Shown here: piece by piece, positions 42,334 to 54,281 of the stretch
Layout: the number at the start of each line of letters is the position of its first letter
Position numbering within the stretch: position 1 is the stretch's first letter
NCBI GenBank assembly: GCA_013347225.1
Contig: CP054595.1
Location: forward strand, 3,592,415-3,656,414
DNA from: Candidatus Accumulibacter similis
GTDB lineage: Bacteria > Pseudomonadota > Gammaproteobacteria > Burkholderiales > Rhodocyclaceae
DNA length: 64,000 nucleotides
Direction: 5' to 3'
The notes under the pieces: model-generated
Databases searched by the model: none
The model's input: only the letters and a program-made list of their open reading frames with translations
What the model was told of the DNA's origin: nothing
Made by a program: the position numbers and the translations under genes

Positions 42334-44031
42334 TTACTGCGGATTGTTCAGCTTGGCCTTGAGCAGCGCCCCAAGGTTCGTGGTACCCGAACTGGCGCTG
42401 CTGTCGGCCGAGAACTTCTGCATCGCCTCGTGCTGTTCGGCCTGCTCGCGCGCCCTGATCGAGAGACTGATCGAGCGGGTCTTGCGGTCGACGTTGATGA
42501 TCATCGCCTCGATCCGGTCGCCTTCCTTGTACAGCTTGGAAAGGTCGTCGACGCGCTCGCGCGAGGCCTCGGATGCACGCAGGTAGGCTTCGATGTCGCC
42601 TTCGAGCATGACCACTGCACCGCGTGCATCGACCGACTTGACAACGCCGCGGGCGATGCTGTTCTTGTCGTGCGTCGCGATGTAGCTGGTGTAGGGATCG
42701 CCGTCGAGCTGCTTGATGCCGAGCGAGATGCGCTCCTTGTCGGTATCGATCGCCAGCACCACCGCGTCGACCTCGTCCCCCTTGCGGAAGTTGCGGATCG
42801 CCTCTTCGCCAGCAACCGACCACGACAGATCCGACAGATGAACGAGGCCGTCGATGCCACCCGGCAGGCCGATGAAGACGCCGAAGTCGGTGATCGACTT
42901 GATCGCCCCGCGCACCCGGTCGCCCTTCTTGTAATTCATCGAGAACTCGTCCCACGGATTGGCGGCGCACTGCTTCATGCCGAGCGAGATGCGGCGGCGA
43001 TCCTCGTCGATCTCGAGGATCATCACCTCGACCTCGTCGCCGAGCTGGACGACCTTCGACGGGTGGACGTTCTTGTTCGTCCAGTCCATCTCGGAGACGT
43101 GCACCAGGCCCTCGATTCCCTGTTCGATCTCGACGAAGGCACCGTAGTCGGTGAGGTTGGTCACCTTGCCGAAAAGGCGGGTCGTCGGCGGGTAACGGCG
43201 GGAGATGCCGACCCACGGGTCCTCGCCAAGCTGCTTCAGGCCAAGCGACACCCGGTTCTTCTCCTGGTCGAACTTGAGGATCTTCGCCTGCACTTCATCA
43301 CCGACCGCCAGCACCTCGGACGGATGGCGGACACGACGCCACGCCAGATCGGTGATGTGCAGCAGGCCGTCGATGCCGCCGAGGTCGACGAAGGCACCAT
43401 AATCGGTGATGTTCTTGACGACGCCCTTGACGACGCTGCCTTCGCGCAGCGCGGCCAGCAGCGCTTCGCGCTCCTCGCCGACGCTCGCCTCGAGGACGGC
43501 GCGCCGCGAAACCACCACGTTGTTGCGCTTGCGGTCGAGCTTGATGACCTTGAACTCGTAGGTCTTGCCTTCGTACGGTGTCGTGTCCTTGACCGGGCGC
43601 ATGTCGACCAGCGAACCAGGCAGGAAGGCACGAACGCTGTTGGTCATCACCGTCAGCCCGCCCTTGACCTTGCCGGTGATCGTGCCGGTGACCAGGCTGC
43701 CATCGTTCAGTGCCTGCTCGAGGGCGTTCCAGGCGGCGACCCGCTTCGCGCGGTCGCGCGACAGCCGGGTCTCGCCGAAACCGTTCTCGAGTTGCTCGAT
43801 CGCAACCTGGACGAAATCGCCGACCTTGACTTCGAGGACGCCCTGGTCGTTGAGGAATTCTTCAAGATCGATATAGCTCTCGGACTTGAGGCCGGCATTG
43901 ACGACGACAAAGTTCTGGTCGATGCGCACGACTTCCGCGGTGATGACCTCGCCAGGCCGCATTTCCTGGCGACCAAGGCTCTCTTCGAAAAGTTCGGCAA
44001 AGCTTTCTTGCATGGTGGGATTGGCTGACAT
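42334..44031 (-). CDS. rpsA: 30S ribosomal protein S1
   Basis: A 565-residue protein of six S1/OB-fold repeats that brings mRNA to the 30S subunit. The N-terminal ribosome-anchoring segment [12 protein letters not shown] is present, as are the repeated VGDEV/LVHVSE/SLGLKQ elements of the later repeats. The start is at 44031 or at the internal ATG at 44013 (MQESF). It sits between aroA-cmk and ihfB. Confidence 0.96.
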   Translation of the reverse strand: MSANPTMQESFAELFEESLGRQEMRPGEVITAEVVRIDQNFVVVNAGLKSESYIDLEEFLNDQGVLEVKVGDFVQVAIEQLENGFGETRLSRDRAKRVAAWNALEQALNDGSLVTGTITGKVKGGLTVMTNSVRAFLPGSLVDMRPVKDTTPYEGKTYEFKVIKLDRKRNNVVVSRRAVLEASVGEEREALLAALREGSVVKGVVKNITDYGAFVDLGGIDGLLHITDLAWRRVRHPSEVLAVGDEVQAKILKFDQEKNRVSLGLKQLGEDPWVGISRRYPPTTRLFGKVTNLTDYGAFVEIEQGIEGLVHVSEMDWTNKNVHPSKVVQLGDEVEVMILEIDEDRRRISLGMKQCAANPWDEFSMNYKKGDRVRGAIKSITDFGVFIGLPGGIDGLVHLSDLSWSVAGEEAIRNFRKGDEVDAVVLAIDTDKERISLGIKQLDGDPYTSYIATHDKNSIARGVVKSVDARGAVVMLEGDIEAYLRASEASRERVDDLSKLYKEGDRIEAMIINVDRKTRSISLSIRAREQAEQHEAMQKFSADSSASSGTTNLGALLKAKLNNPQ

Positions 44032-44226
44032 ATGTGTTGAGTGACCTGACCGCAATACTGCGGGGTGAGTTGATGACGATCACCCGCCCTGCGCGTTGCG
44101 GCACGCCCCCCGGCGACGGCTGGCGGGACGGCATGCCGACCGGCTCGGCGGGACAAGCCCGTACCGAAGGCCGCTGCTGCGACGCATCTGGCTGGTGACA
44201 CCTGCTGGCGAACGGCGGCCGCCGTT

Positions 44227-46197
44227 TCACCCTTTTCCCGGAACCTTGTTGACCCAGTCCAGCACCTGCGCCACCGCTGTTTCGATGGTCAGATCCGTCG
44301 TGTCGAGCAATTCAGCATCCGTACTCGGCAGCATCGGTGCCACGCTGCGCTCGCCATCCCTGGCGTCGCGCTCCGCGAGATCCTGCACGAGATCGCGGAT
44401 ATTAGCAGCGATTCCTTTGCCGATCAACTGCTTAAGACGCCTCTCCGCACGCATCGCGAGGCTGGCGGTGAGAAACACCTTGGTCGTCGCATCCGGGAAG
44501 ACCACCGTGCCCATGTCGCGCCCGTCGGCAACCAGTCCGGGCGGCCGCCGGAAGGCCCGCTGCCGGAACAGGAGCGCGCTGCGCACGGCCGGCAGTGCCG
44601 CCACCAGCGACGCCGCGCGCGAGATCTCCTCGCTGCGGATGGCGTCGCCGACCTCCTCGCCGGCAAGGTGGATCGACGTCCCGGAAAACTCGACGGCGAG
44701 CGTCGCGGCGATCGCCGCCACCGCCGCCTCATCGTCGCAGCCGGCACCGGCGCGCAGTGCGGCGAAGGCCGTCAGGCGATAGAGAGCGCCCGAATCTAGA
44801 TAGTGCCAGCCCAGCGCCCGCGCCACGCGCGCGGCGACGGTCCCCTTTCCGGACGCGGAGGTGCCGTCGATGGCGACCACCGGCACCGGCCGCGTCATCG
44901 CCGCGAAACGCTCGAAATACTCGGGGAAGGTCTTGCCGACGGTCTGCGGATCGTTGATCCGCAGCGGTGCGCCGCGGGCGGCGAGCGACAGGCACATGGC
45001 GATGCGGTGATCGTCGTAGGTATCGATCACCGCCGGCTGCAGAAGCTGATCAGCGGCTGGCGGATGGATGCGAATGAAGTCCTCGCCGCTGTCGACGCGG
45101 ACGCCGAGCTTGCCGAGCTCGTTCGCCATCGCCGCGATGCGGTCGGTCTCCTTCACCCGCCAACTGGCGATGTTGCCGAGCGTCGTCGGCCCACTGGCGA
45201 ACAGCGCCACCGTCGCCAGCGTCATCGCGGCGTCGGGAATGTGGTTGCAGTCGATCTCGATGCCGTGCAGCCGGCCATCGGCAGCGCCCGCGAGCGGCGC
45301 CGCAGCCTCGATCCAGTTGTCGCCAAGGCTGACCTGTGCGCCCATCGCCGCCAGCGCATCGGCGAAGCGGACGTCGCCCTGGATCGAATCGTTCCCCACC
45401 CCCTCGACGCGCACCGGTCCGCCACCGATGGCGCCGAGCGCCAGGAAGTACGACGCCGACGACGCGTCGCCCTCGACGTGCAGCACCCCGGGCGAGCCGT
45501 AGACGCTGCCGGCGGCGACGGTGAAGCGTTGCCAGCCGTCGCGCTGCACGGCGACGCCGAAACGCGCCATCGTCGCCAGCGTCATCTCGACGTAGGGCCG
45601 CGAGATCAGCTCGCCGACGATCTCGACCGTCGTCTCGACGCCACGCAGCGGCAGCGCCATCAGCAGGCCGCTGAGGAACTGGCTCGAGACATCGCCGCGC
45701 AGGCGGACGACGGCAGCGGTCGAGCGCCGCGGCGGCCGGATCAGCAGCGGCGGAAAGCCCTCGCCCTCCAGGTAGTCGATCTCGGCGCCGACCTGCCGCA
45801 GGCCAGCGACGAGATCGCCGATCGGCCGCTCGTGCATCCGCGGCACGCCGGCCAGCCGGTAGGTGCCGCCGGCCAGAGCCAGCACCGCCGTCAGCGGCCG
45901 GAAGGCGGTGCCGGCATTGCCGAGGAACAGTTCGGCCGCGCGCACCGGCAGCTCACCGGCGACGCCGCTGACGGCGAGCGCAGCATCACCGGCCGGCTCG
46001 ATGCCGACGCCCAGCGTGCGCAGCGCAGCCAACATGTGCGCGGTGTCGTCCGAGGCCAGCAGATCGCGAATCTCGGTGCGCCCACTGGCCAGTGCCGCCA
46101 GCAGCAGGACGCGGTTGGAGATGCTCTTCGACCCCGGCAGGCGCAGCGTGCCGGCGGCCGATCCGAACTGCGGCAGGTCGAGGAAAGCCGCGCTCAT
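44227..46197 (-). CDS. aroA-cmk: Fused EPSP synthase / cytidylate kinase (AroA-Cmk)
   Basis: One 656-residue chain carries two enzymes. Residues 1-~430 are 3-phosphoshikimate 1-carboxyvinyltransferase (sixth step of the shikimate pathway), with [10 protein letters not shown] and the NAGTAFRPL segment of class I enzymes. Residues ~432-656 are cytidylate kinase, with the P-loop [13 protein letters not shown] and the [13 protein letters not shown] motif. In many proteobacteria these are adjacent separate genes (aroA, then cmk, then rpsA). Here there is no stop between them, and the linker is only a few residues ([10 protein letters not shown]). I start at the ATG at 46197, which overlaps the tyrA stop; the frame upstream of it is not AroA-like. 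Confidence 0.93.
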   Translation of the reverse strand: MSAAFLDLPQFGSAAGTLRLPGSKSISNRVLLLAALASGRTEIRDLLASDDTAHMLAALRTLGVGIEPAGDAALAVSGVAGELPVRAAELFLGNAGTAFRPLTAVLALAGGTYRLAGVPRMHERPIGDLVAGLRQVGAEIDYLEGEGFPPLLIRPPRRSTAAVVRLRGDVSSQFLSGLLMALPLRGVETTVEIVGELISRPYVEMTLATMARFGVAVQRDGWQRFTVAAGSVYGSPGVLHVEGDASSASYFLALGAIGGGPVRVEGVGNDSIQGDVRFADALAAMGAQVSLGDNWIEAAAPLAGAADGRLHGIEIDCNHIPDAAMTLATVALFASGPTTLGNIASWRVKETDRIAAMANELGKLGVRVDSGEDFIRIHPPAADQLLQPAVIDTYDDHRIAMCLSLAARGAPLRINDPQTVGKTFPEYFERFAAMTRPVPVVAIDGTSASGKGTVAARVARALGWHYLDSGALYRLTAFAALRAGAGCDDEAAVAAIAATLAVEFSGTSIHLAGEEVGDAIRSEEISRAASLVAALPAVRSALLFRQRAFRRPPGLVADGRDMGTVVFPDATTKVFLTASLAMRAERRLKQLIGKGIAANIRDLVQDLAERDARDGERSVAPMLPSTDAELLDTTDLTIETAVAQVLDWVNKVPGKG

Positions 46198-47081
46198 CGG
46201 CCGCCCCGGCGCTCGCCCCAGTCGCGCCGGGCACGCCGGGCGATGTCGAAGACTTCCTCCAGCCGCGCCCCGTCGGCCGCCTGCAGCGAATCGCGCAGGG
46301 CGTCGAGCTGCTCCCGGTAGCGGTCGAGTTCCTCGAGCAGCGCCAGCCGGTTGGCGAGACAGATGTCGCGCCACATCTCGGGATGGCTGGCGGCAATCCG
46401 CGTGAAGTCGCGAAAACCGCTGGCAGCGAAATCGAACAGCAACTCGTGGTTGTCGCGCCCTGCCAGTTCATGTACCAGCGCGAACGACAGCAGGTGCGGC
46501 AGGTGGCTGACGGCAGCGAAGATGCGGTCGTGCTCGGCGGCACCCAGTTCGCGGATGATCGCGCCGCAGGCCTCCCAGGCGCTGCGGACGCAGGCGACGC
46601 TGATGGCATCGTTCTCCGGCAGCGGCGTCAGTACGACCTGGCGGTTGCGGTAGAGGTCGGCGCGCGCCGCCGCCGCGCCACTGTTCTCGGCGCCGGCGAT
46701 CGGATGCGCCGGCACGAACTGGCCGATGCGCTCGCCGAAATGCTCGCGCGCCGCCACCACCACGTCCTCCTTGGTACTGCCGGCGTCGCTGACGACCGTG
46801 CGCGGACCGAGACAGGGAGCGATGCGCGCCATGATCTCGCCGCTCATGCCGACCGGCGCGGCGATCAGCACCAGATCAGCGGCGTAGACTTCCTGCCCGA
46901 TGTTGAAGCCGACGCGATCGAGAATACCGAGTCGCAACGCCTGGTTCAGGGAGCCGAGCGTGCGCCCGAAGCCGACCACCTCGCCGACCTGCCCGGCTGC
47001 CTTCAGCGCCAGCGCGAACGAACCGCCGATCAGCCCGACGCCGAAGACCACCACCCGCTCGAGCAGCACCGCTCCGCTCAT
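46194..47081 (-). CDS. tyrA: Prephenate dehydrogenase
   Basis: A 295-residue NAD(P)-dependent enzyme of tyrosine synthesis. The Rossmann start [13 protein letters not shown] is near residue 14, with the substrate-site segments [11 protein letters not shown] and [11 protein letters not shown]. It lacks a fused chorismate mutase and an ACT domain. The stop overlaps aroA-cmk by ATGA. Confidence 0.94.
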   Translation of the reverse strand: MSGAVLLERVVVFGVGLIGGSFALALKAAGQVGEVVGFGRTLGSLNQALRLGILDRVGFNIGQEVYAADLVLIAAPVGMSGEIMARIAPCLGPRTVVSDAGSTKEDVVVAAREHFGERIGQFVPAHPIAGAENSGAAAARADLYRNRQVVLTPLPENDAISVACVRSAWEACGAIIRELGAAEHDRIFAAVSHLPHLLSFALVHELAGRDNHELLFDFAASGFRDFTRIAASHPEMWRDICLANRLALLEELDRYREQLDALRDSLQAADGARLEEVFDIARRARRDWGERRGGR

Positions 47082-47103
47082 CGCCGTTCCCCGCGACCGG
47101 GCT

Positions 47104-48192
47104 TCACAGCGCTGCCTCGAGCGCGGCCAGGAAGCGCGCGTTCTCGCTCTCGCTGCCGATCGTCACGCGCAGCCAGTCGGGCAGGCCGTAGGCGGCGATC
47201 GGCCGCACGATCACCCCCTGCCGCAGCAGTTTCTGGTTCGTCCGCACCGCGTCGGCGAGGCGGAAGGTGACGAAGTTGCCGTGCGACGGGATGTGCGTCA
47301 GGCCGAGCCGTTTCAGGCCGGCGACGATCTGTTCCATGCCCGCCCGGTTGAGCGCGTAGCTCTCCGCGACGAAGCGGTGATCGTCGAGCGCCGCCACCGC
47401 CGCCGCCAGCGCCAGGTTGTTGCAGTTGAACGGCTGCCGCACGCGATTCATCAGGTCGGCGATTTCCGCCGAGGTCAGCGCGTAGCCGATGCGCAACCCG
47501 GCAAGGCCATGGATTTTCGAGAAGGTGCGGGTGATCACCAGGTTCGGCAGGTCGGCCAGCCAGGCCGTCGTATCGACCCGTTCGGCCGGTGGCAGGTACT
47601 CGTTGTACGCCTCGTCGAGCACCACCACCACTTCGCGCGGCAGCGAAACGAGGAAATCCCGCAGCGCTGGCGCCGGCAGGAAGGTGCCGGTCGGGTTGTT
47701 CGGGTTGGCGATCCACAGCACCCGCGTGTCCGGCCGCACCGCCGCCCGCATCGCTGCCGGATCATGCCCGTAGTCGCGCGCCGCGACGGCGATCGGTTCC
47801 GCCCCGGCGGCCAGCGTCGCCAGCGGATAGACGGCGAAGGCGTACTGTGCGAAGACCGCCGACCGTCCCGGCGCGAGAAAGACCCTCGCGACGAGGTCGA
47901 GGACGTCGTTGGAACCGTTGCCGAGGACGATCTGCTCGACGCCGAGCCCGCTGCGCGCCGACAGCGCCTGCAGCAGCGCGAACTGGTCCGGATAGCGCGC
48001 CAGGTCGTCGACCGCCGCCAGCATCGCCGCGCGCGCCTTCGGGCTCATGCCGAGCGGATTCTCGTTCGATGCCAGCTTGACGATCTGCGTCACTGCCAAC
48101 CCCATCTCGCGCGCCAGCTCGGTGATCGGCTTGCCCGGCTGGTAGGGCGAGATCGCCCGCACGTAGGGTAGAGACTGCTCGCTGAGTGCCAT
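47104..48192 (-). CDS. hisC: Histidinol-phosphate aminotransferase
   Basis: A 362-residue class I/II PLP aminotransferase; the PLP Lys is in TFSKIHGLAGLRIGY. Sitting between pheA and tyrA, this copy probably transaminates both histidinol phosphate and aromatic oxo acids or prephenate, as often proposed for such clusters. The position is conserved. Confidence 0.92.
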   Translation of the reverse strand: MALSEQSLPYVRAISPYQPGKPITELAREMGLAVTQIVKLASNENPLGMSPKARAAMLAAVDDLARYPDQFALLQALSARSGLGVEQIVLGNGSNDVLDLVARVFLAPGRSAVFAQYAFAVYPLATLAAGAEPIAVAARDYGHDPAAMRAAVRPDTRVLWIANPNNPTGTFLPAPALRDFLVSLPREVVVVLDEAYNEYLPPAERVDTTAWLADLPNLVITRTFSKIHGLAGLRIGYALTSAEIADLMNRVRQPFNCNNLALAAAVAALDDHRFVAESYALNRAGMEQIVAGLKRLGLTHIPSHGNFVTFRLADAVRTNQKLLRQGVIVRPIAAYGLPDWLRVTIGSESENARFLAALEAAL

Positions 48193-48264
48193 TGTCGGTC
48201 CTCACGTAAAGTCGCCGGCACCGCCGGCCAGCGACGGCGGTACGGGCGCGGATCAGGCCGCCGG

Positions 48265-49356
48265 TCAGTAGGCGGCCATCGGGTACGAACCCAGAAGCTT
48301 CAGGTATGGCGCCCGCCGCGCCAGCTCGGCGAGCGCGCGGCGCAGCGGCTCGTCGTCGCGGTGACCATCGACATCGACGAAGAAGACGTACTCCCACAGC
48401 GTGTGCCGCGCCGGGCGCGATTCCAGCCGCGTCATCGACACGCCGGCATCCGAAAACGGCGCCAGCAGGCGGCTGAGGGCGCCGGTCTGGTTCTGCGCCG
48501 ACATGATCAGCGAGGTCTTGTCGCGTCCAGAAGGGCCGGCATCGTGCCGCCCGAGGACGGCAAAGCGGGTGGTGTTGTTCGGCTCGTCCTCGATGTTGCT
48601 CGCCAGCTCGGGCAAGTGGTAGCGCTCGGCCGCCGCCTGGCCGGCGATCGCCGCCGCACCGGCTTCCGCCGCCGCCAGTTGTGCCGCCTGCGCGTTGCTG
48701 CCGACCGGCACCCGCTGCGCCAGCGGCAGCGAGCGGTTGAGCCACTCGTGGCACTGCGCCAGCGACTGCGCGTGCGAGTACACCCGGTGCACGCCGGCGA
48801 GCGCCGTCTCGTTCGACAGCAGGTGCTGGTGGATGCGCAGGACGACCTCGCCGCAGATCTTCAGCGGCGTCGTCAGCAGCAGGTCGAGCGTCCGCCCGAC
48901 CGCACCCTCGGTCGAGTTCTCGATCGGCACCACAGCGTAATCGGCGTGCAGCGCCTCGACCTCGCGGAAGACGTCGTCGATCGAAGCCTGCGGCAGCAGG
49001 CGCGCCGCATGGCCGAAATGCTTCACCGCCGCGCTCTCCGAGAAGGTGCCGAGCGGCCCGAGGAAAGCAATGCCGAGCGGCTGCTCGAGCGACAGGCAGG
49101 CCGACATCACCTCGCGGAAGAACCAGGTCAGGCTCTCGTTCGACAGCGGCCCCGGGTTCATCCCCTGGATCCGCTGCAGCACCTGCGCCTCACGTTCCGG
49201 GCGGTAGATGAACCCCGCCTCGCCATGCCGCGCCTTGATCTCGCCGACCTGCTGCGCCAGCCGCGCGCGCTGGTTGAGCAACGCCAGCAGGTCGTTGTCG
49301 ACCTCGTCGATCTGCCGCCGGACGATCGCCAGCTCGCGTTGCAGATCGTCGCTCAT
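48265..49356 (-). CDS. pheA: Chorismate mutase / prephenate dehydratase (P-protein)
   Basis: A 363-residue bifunctional enzyme. Residues 1-~90 form an AroQ-type helical chorismate mutase (IRRQIDEVDNDLLALLNQRA pattern). Residues ~95-275 form the dehydratase (FLGPLGTFSESAA; the VPIENSTEGAV loop), and the C-terminal ACT domain (ESRP motif) gives feedback inhibition by phenylalanine. The ATG at 49356 is preferred to an upstream frame at 49383. It follows gyrA after a short gap; serC, often found between them, is absent. Confidence 0.95.
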   Translation of the reverse strand: MSDDLQRELAIVRRQIDEVDNDLLALLNQRARLAQQVGEIKARHGEAGFIYRPEREAQVLQRIQGMNPGPLSNESLTWFFREVMSACLSLEQPLGIAFLGPLGTFSESAAVKHFGHAARLLPQASIDDVFREVEALHADYAVVPIENSTEGAVGRTLDLLLTTPLKICGEVVLRIHQHLLSNETALAGVHRVYSHAQSLAQCHEWLNRSLPLAQRVPVGSNAQAAQLAAAEAGAAAIAGQAAAERYHLPELASNIEDEPNNTTRFAVLGRHDAGPSGRDKTSLIMSAQNQTGALSRLLAPFSDAGVSMTRLESRPARHTLWEYVFFVDVDGHRDDEPLRRALAELARRAPYLKLLGSYPMAAY

Positions 49357-49402
49357 GACGTCGCCAGCGGAAGCCACCGCCACGACGTCGCCGGCGGGGT
49401 CA

Positions 49403-52015
<2,613 letters not shown>

Positions 52016-52299
52016 CTTCTTTCCGCTGGCGACGCGACTGCAGGGCCCATGTCGTCGTCTTGTTCGAGCCCGGGATTCTATCACGCCGACGGTCGCGCGC
52101 GCCGCGCGCGCTGCGGCTGACGGGGGTTCGGCGGTGGCGATCGGCGGGTGTCAGGACGAACGCTGAGGGGGTTTCATGGCCGGCAGTGAGACGAAAGCGC
52201 CACGGCGGCCAATGCCAGCCCGAGCCGCCGGTCGGCGGGCGAACCGACTCGCCGACGGCTCTATCGAACCGGTATCGCTGGCAGGGCGATGATCATCGA
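52016..52299. other. Boundary between housekeeping block and accessory region
   Basis: About 280 bases without a supportable gene. It marks the switch from conserved genes to the toxin-antitoxin/CRISPR island. No tRNA, integrase, attachment site or direct repeat was recognised. Confidence 0.4.
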
Positions 52300-52623
52300 T
52301 CAATTCCGCCGACGAGGTGTCTTTTCGACACCGAGATGTTCGATCACTACCGGCGGACGGTCGGGGAACTGCGCCACGAGATCCAGCCTGCCGCCCATAC
52401 CCTCAACGTAGTGCCGCAGGGTGGACAGCAGCATGTCACTGCGCTTTTCCAGCCGGGAGATCGTGTCCTGGCCAACGCCAAGTGCCGCCGCCAGCTCCGC
52501 CTGGGTCTGTTCGGCCGCGATGCGCAGATCCTTGAGCGTACGCAGTTCCAGCGCGCGCTTCTCGACACGCGCCCGCCGTTCTGCAGGCAGTGCGACCATC
52601 ACGTCATCGAGTCTTCTTGCCAT
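52300..52623 (-). CDS. higA: HigA-like antitoxin, XRE-family HTH
   Basis: A 107-residue protein with a helix-turn-helix at about residues 45-70 (QAELAAALGVGQDTISRLEKR). It is preceded by an Arg/Glu-rich helix and followed by a C-terminal segment (LRHYVEGMGGRLDLVAQFP) characteristic of antitoxins paired with Gp49/HigB toxins. It should neutralise the toxin and repress the operon. The ATG at 52623 overlaps the toxin gene end by 20 bases, so translation is coupled. A longer frame from 52695 is inside the toxin gene. Confidence 0.85.
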   Translation of the reverse strand: MARRLDDVMVALPAERRARVEKRALELRTLKDLRIAAEQTQAELAAALGVGQDTISRLEKRSDMLLSTLRHYVEGMGGRLDLVAQFPDRPPVVIEHLGVEKTPRRRN

Positions 52624-52996
52624 GTCTGGAGTCCTTCGCTTTGGTAGTGGTGAGCGAGGCAAGATGATCGCCGTACCGATCATCGGCCACCGCAATCAGG
52701 TGCCGGTAAAAGCGCCGCTGGTCGGCGCCGCCCTTGTCGCCCCCGACCAGCAGGATCGCCTGGCGGCGGGGATCGAAGGCGAACGCCACGCGCCAGACCG
52801 CACCCTGCCAGGCAAATCGCAGTTCCTTCATGTTCGCGTAGCGCGAGCCTTTCAGCGCATCCACCGTCGGACGGCCCAAGTTAGGCCCGAACTCCGCCAA
52901 CAGCTTGGCGTGCGCCAGCAGTTCGTCCTGCCATGATTCGTCCAGGGCCATGAACTCGGCTTCGAAGTCATCGTGCAGGAGAACTGGCCAAGTCAT
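52604..52996 (-). CDS. higB: HigB/Gp49-like toxin (RelE/ParE superfamily)
   Basis: A 130-residue toxin of the phage-derived Gp49-like HigB group: LGRPTVDALKGSRYANMKEL, then VWRVAFAFDPRRQAILLVGG and the Lys/Arg-rich FYRHLI segment. Members are ribosome-dependent mRNA nucleases. Toxin-before-antitoxin order is typical of hig loci. The ATG overlaps the stop of the upstream DUF2335-like gene (ATGA). The C-terminal tail is Lys/Arg-rich. Confidence 0.87.
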   Translation of the reverse strand: MTWPVLLHDDFEAEFMALDESWQDELLAHAKLLAEFGPNLGRPTVDALKGSRYANMKELRFAWQGAVWRVAFAFDPRRQAILLVGGDKGGADQRRFYRHLIAVADDRYGDHLASLTTTKAKDSRHGKKTR

Positions 52997-53388
52997 GAAC
53001 GGATTATGTTCTGCGATCCATATGTCGTCAAGAGCCTGCCCAGCCCCGTGAGCGCCACGCCGGCAATGCCGGCCTCAGCCCAGGGCGGTTCGTGGAGCGC
53101 CACGCAGGATCCCGCTCCGACGCCACCGATGCCGATCACGAAGGCAAAGAACTGCCCCACGAAGCGCTCGACAAGGATGAACGAGTTGATTCGCCGATCC
53201 TCACGGCGCCGATGCTCGGCTTGGATCTGCGTTTGCTGGATCACCCAATCGACGGCCTCCGGCTGGAACTGGTGTCGGCGTTCAAGCCGCGCGACCGGGA
53301 TGATCGGGCTATCCGTCTCGTGCTGAGCAACCGTCACCTGGCCGCCATGGCGACGGCCAAGCCTTGCGCTCGTCGACCGGCTGCTCAT
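52993..53388 (-). CDS. DUF2335-like membrane protein in the higBA operon
   Basis: A 131-residue protein with a charged N-terminal half containing a heptad-like segment (QTQIQAEHRRREDRRINSFI). Two adjacent hydrophobic segments follow (about residues 77-95 and 104-122). This layout is that of DUF2335 predicted membrane proteins; the match is by eye and the N-terminal DUF2335 motif is poorly kept. Its stop codon overlaps the higB start, so it is translationally coupled to a toxin. Function unknown; it could localise or sense for the module. Confidence 0.6.
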   Translation of the reverse strand: MSSRSTSARLGRRHGGQVTVAQHETDSPIIPVARLERRHQFQPEAVDWVIQQTQIQAEHRRREDRRINSFILVERFVGQFFAFVIGIGGVGAGSCVALHEPPWAEAGIAGVALTGLGRLLTTYGSQNIIRS

Positions 53389-53411
53389 GGGTTTTCGTCA
53401 CCCGGTTCAAA

Positions 53412-53531
53412 TCAGCGGCGAAGCGCGGCGGCGTCCTCCACAAACGCGCTCCGCGGCCGGATGTCGGCGTCCATCTGGTTGAGGAGCAGAACGTGACGCG
53501 CCCCCGCCAACACATTCTTCAGATGTTCCAT
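53412..53531 (-). CDS. Small ORF with strong Shine-Dalgarno, upstream of the DUF2335 gene
   Basis: A 39-codon frame beginning MEHLKNVLAGARHVLLLNQM. The start is preceded by AGAGGAGG six bases upstream, the best ribosome binding site in this region. The composition is protein-like. A change of frame just before the stop (near 53414-53420) would continue the protein as ADLNRVTKTHEQPVDERKAW to about 53309, over the start of the next gene. It may therefore be a frameshifted longer gene or a genuine small protein. Family not recognised. Confidence 0.4.
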   Translation of the reverse strand: MEHLKNVLAGARHVLLLNQMDADIRPRSAFVEDAAALRR

Positions 53532-53757
53532 GGCGATCCTCCTCTGGCTCGGCGCCGTGGGCCCGACCGTTCCCCCGATCCAGCCCGTCGATCATGGACC
53601 AGGCGCAGCACGACGGGCGGAACTGTGTCGAAGGTCCCGCCGCCGCTCCGCCAGCCGCAAGATTTTCTACGAAGCGTGCCGCGAACGGCCGTATCCGGCG
53701 GTGGCGCGCCACCTGTAATGCGACGCGATGGAGGACGAACGGAAATGCGGCGTCCGT

Positions 53758-54006
53758 TCAACCGTAGGGCGCAAGCCACACGGGGATGGTGGGACTGCCG
53801 GCCACCTCTCCATCAGCGAATCGGCAGCGCCTGCGGTCTGCGAGCACCTGCAGGTCGATCTCCCTGCCACCAAGCCTTCCCCGAAGGGCAGGATGCGGCC
53901 CCGCGGCCGCCAATGGTGCGCAGCGCGGGCTGCGGGCTGCGAAGTGGCGGATGAGGCGGGCGATCTCGGCTTCGAGGCCGGTGTCCATGGTGGTGATCTG
54001 GATCAC
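53758..54006 (-). CDS. Small hypothetical gene whose 3' part runs through a degenerate CRISPR repeat
   Basis: An 82-codon frame with a GTG start that overlaps the stop of the upstream gene (GTGA). The first ~30 residues look protein-like ([20 protein letters not shown]). The middle ([11 protein letters not shown]) is the translation of the CRISPR-like repeat at 53864-53899, and the last ~35 residues resemble nothing I know. The original gene may have been truncated and extended into old array sequence. Confidence 0.4.
   Translation of the reverse strand: MIQITTMDTGLEAEIARLIRHFAARSPRCAPLAAAGPHPALRGRLGGREIDLQVLADRRRCRFADGEVAGSPTIPVWLAPYG
53864..53899 (-). repeat. Degenerate orphan CRISPR repeat
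   Basis: A 36-base copy of the array repeat with four mismatches (positions 3, 5, 8 and 15 in plus orientation). The hairpin half GAAGGGCAGGATGCGGC is identical. It lies 529 bases from the nearest array repeat, beyond the inferred leader-distal end, where decayed repeats are expected. Confidence 0.75.
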
Positions 54007-54281
54007 GGCGGCGACGCCTTCTTGCGCAGGAACTCGGGAATGTCGTAGTGCGCGGCCGGGTGGTCGACGCGCGGGCGTTCTTCGAACTGGATGCCCTGAT
54101 CGCCGGGGTAGGGTTCGCGGTGGCCGCGGGTGGCCCACCAGATGGCGTCCGGGATGCCTTCCGGGAAGGCAGCGCAGCGCCGGCCAGGCGGCTGCACATG
54201 GCGGCAGTGGCGGCAGGTGGCCGAGGTGGATTCGGTGCTCTCGGTGCCGTCGAGACGGTCTGGGATGGGCGCGCTGGTCAT
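54003..54281 (-). CDS. Small Cys-containing protein with PYPGDxGI motif, unknown function
   Basis: A 92-residue protein with a Cys-x2-Cys pair (CRHCRHV) and a third Cys in [15 protein letters not shown], then a His and the stretch [15 protein letters not shown] recall this pattern from short conserved bacterial proteins without assigned function; the Cys/His set could bind metal. It is the first of two overlapping genes and lies between the degenerate repeat and the CRISPR array. Start ATG at 54281. Confidence 0.6.
   Translation of the reverse strand: MTSAPIPDRLDGTESTESTSATCRHCRHVQPPGRRCAAFPEGIPDAIWWATRGHREPYPGDQGIQFEERPRVDHPAAHYDIPEFLRKKASPP

Noticed and set aside
53519..53779. Minus-strand 86-codon frame and the plus-strand 62-codon frame (53530-53718) between the small genes and the DUF2335 operon
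   Set aside because: No ribosome binding site, poor composition and no recognisable motif; I treat about 53532-53757 as non-coding.
54151..54175. Palindrome around GCCTTCCGGGAAGGC resembling half of the CRISPR repeat stem
   Set aside because: It encodes the conserved AFPEGIPD segment of the small Cys protein and lacks the rest of the repeat.
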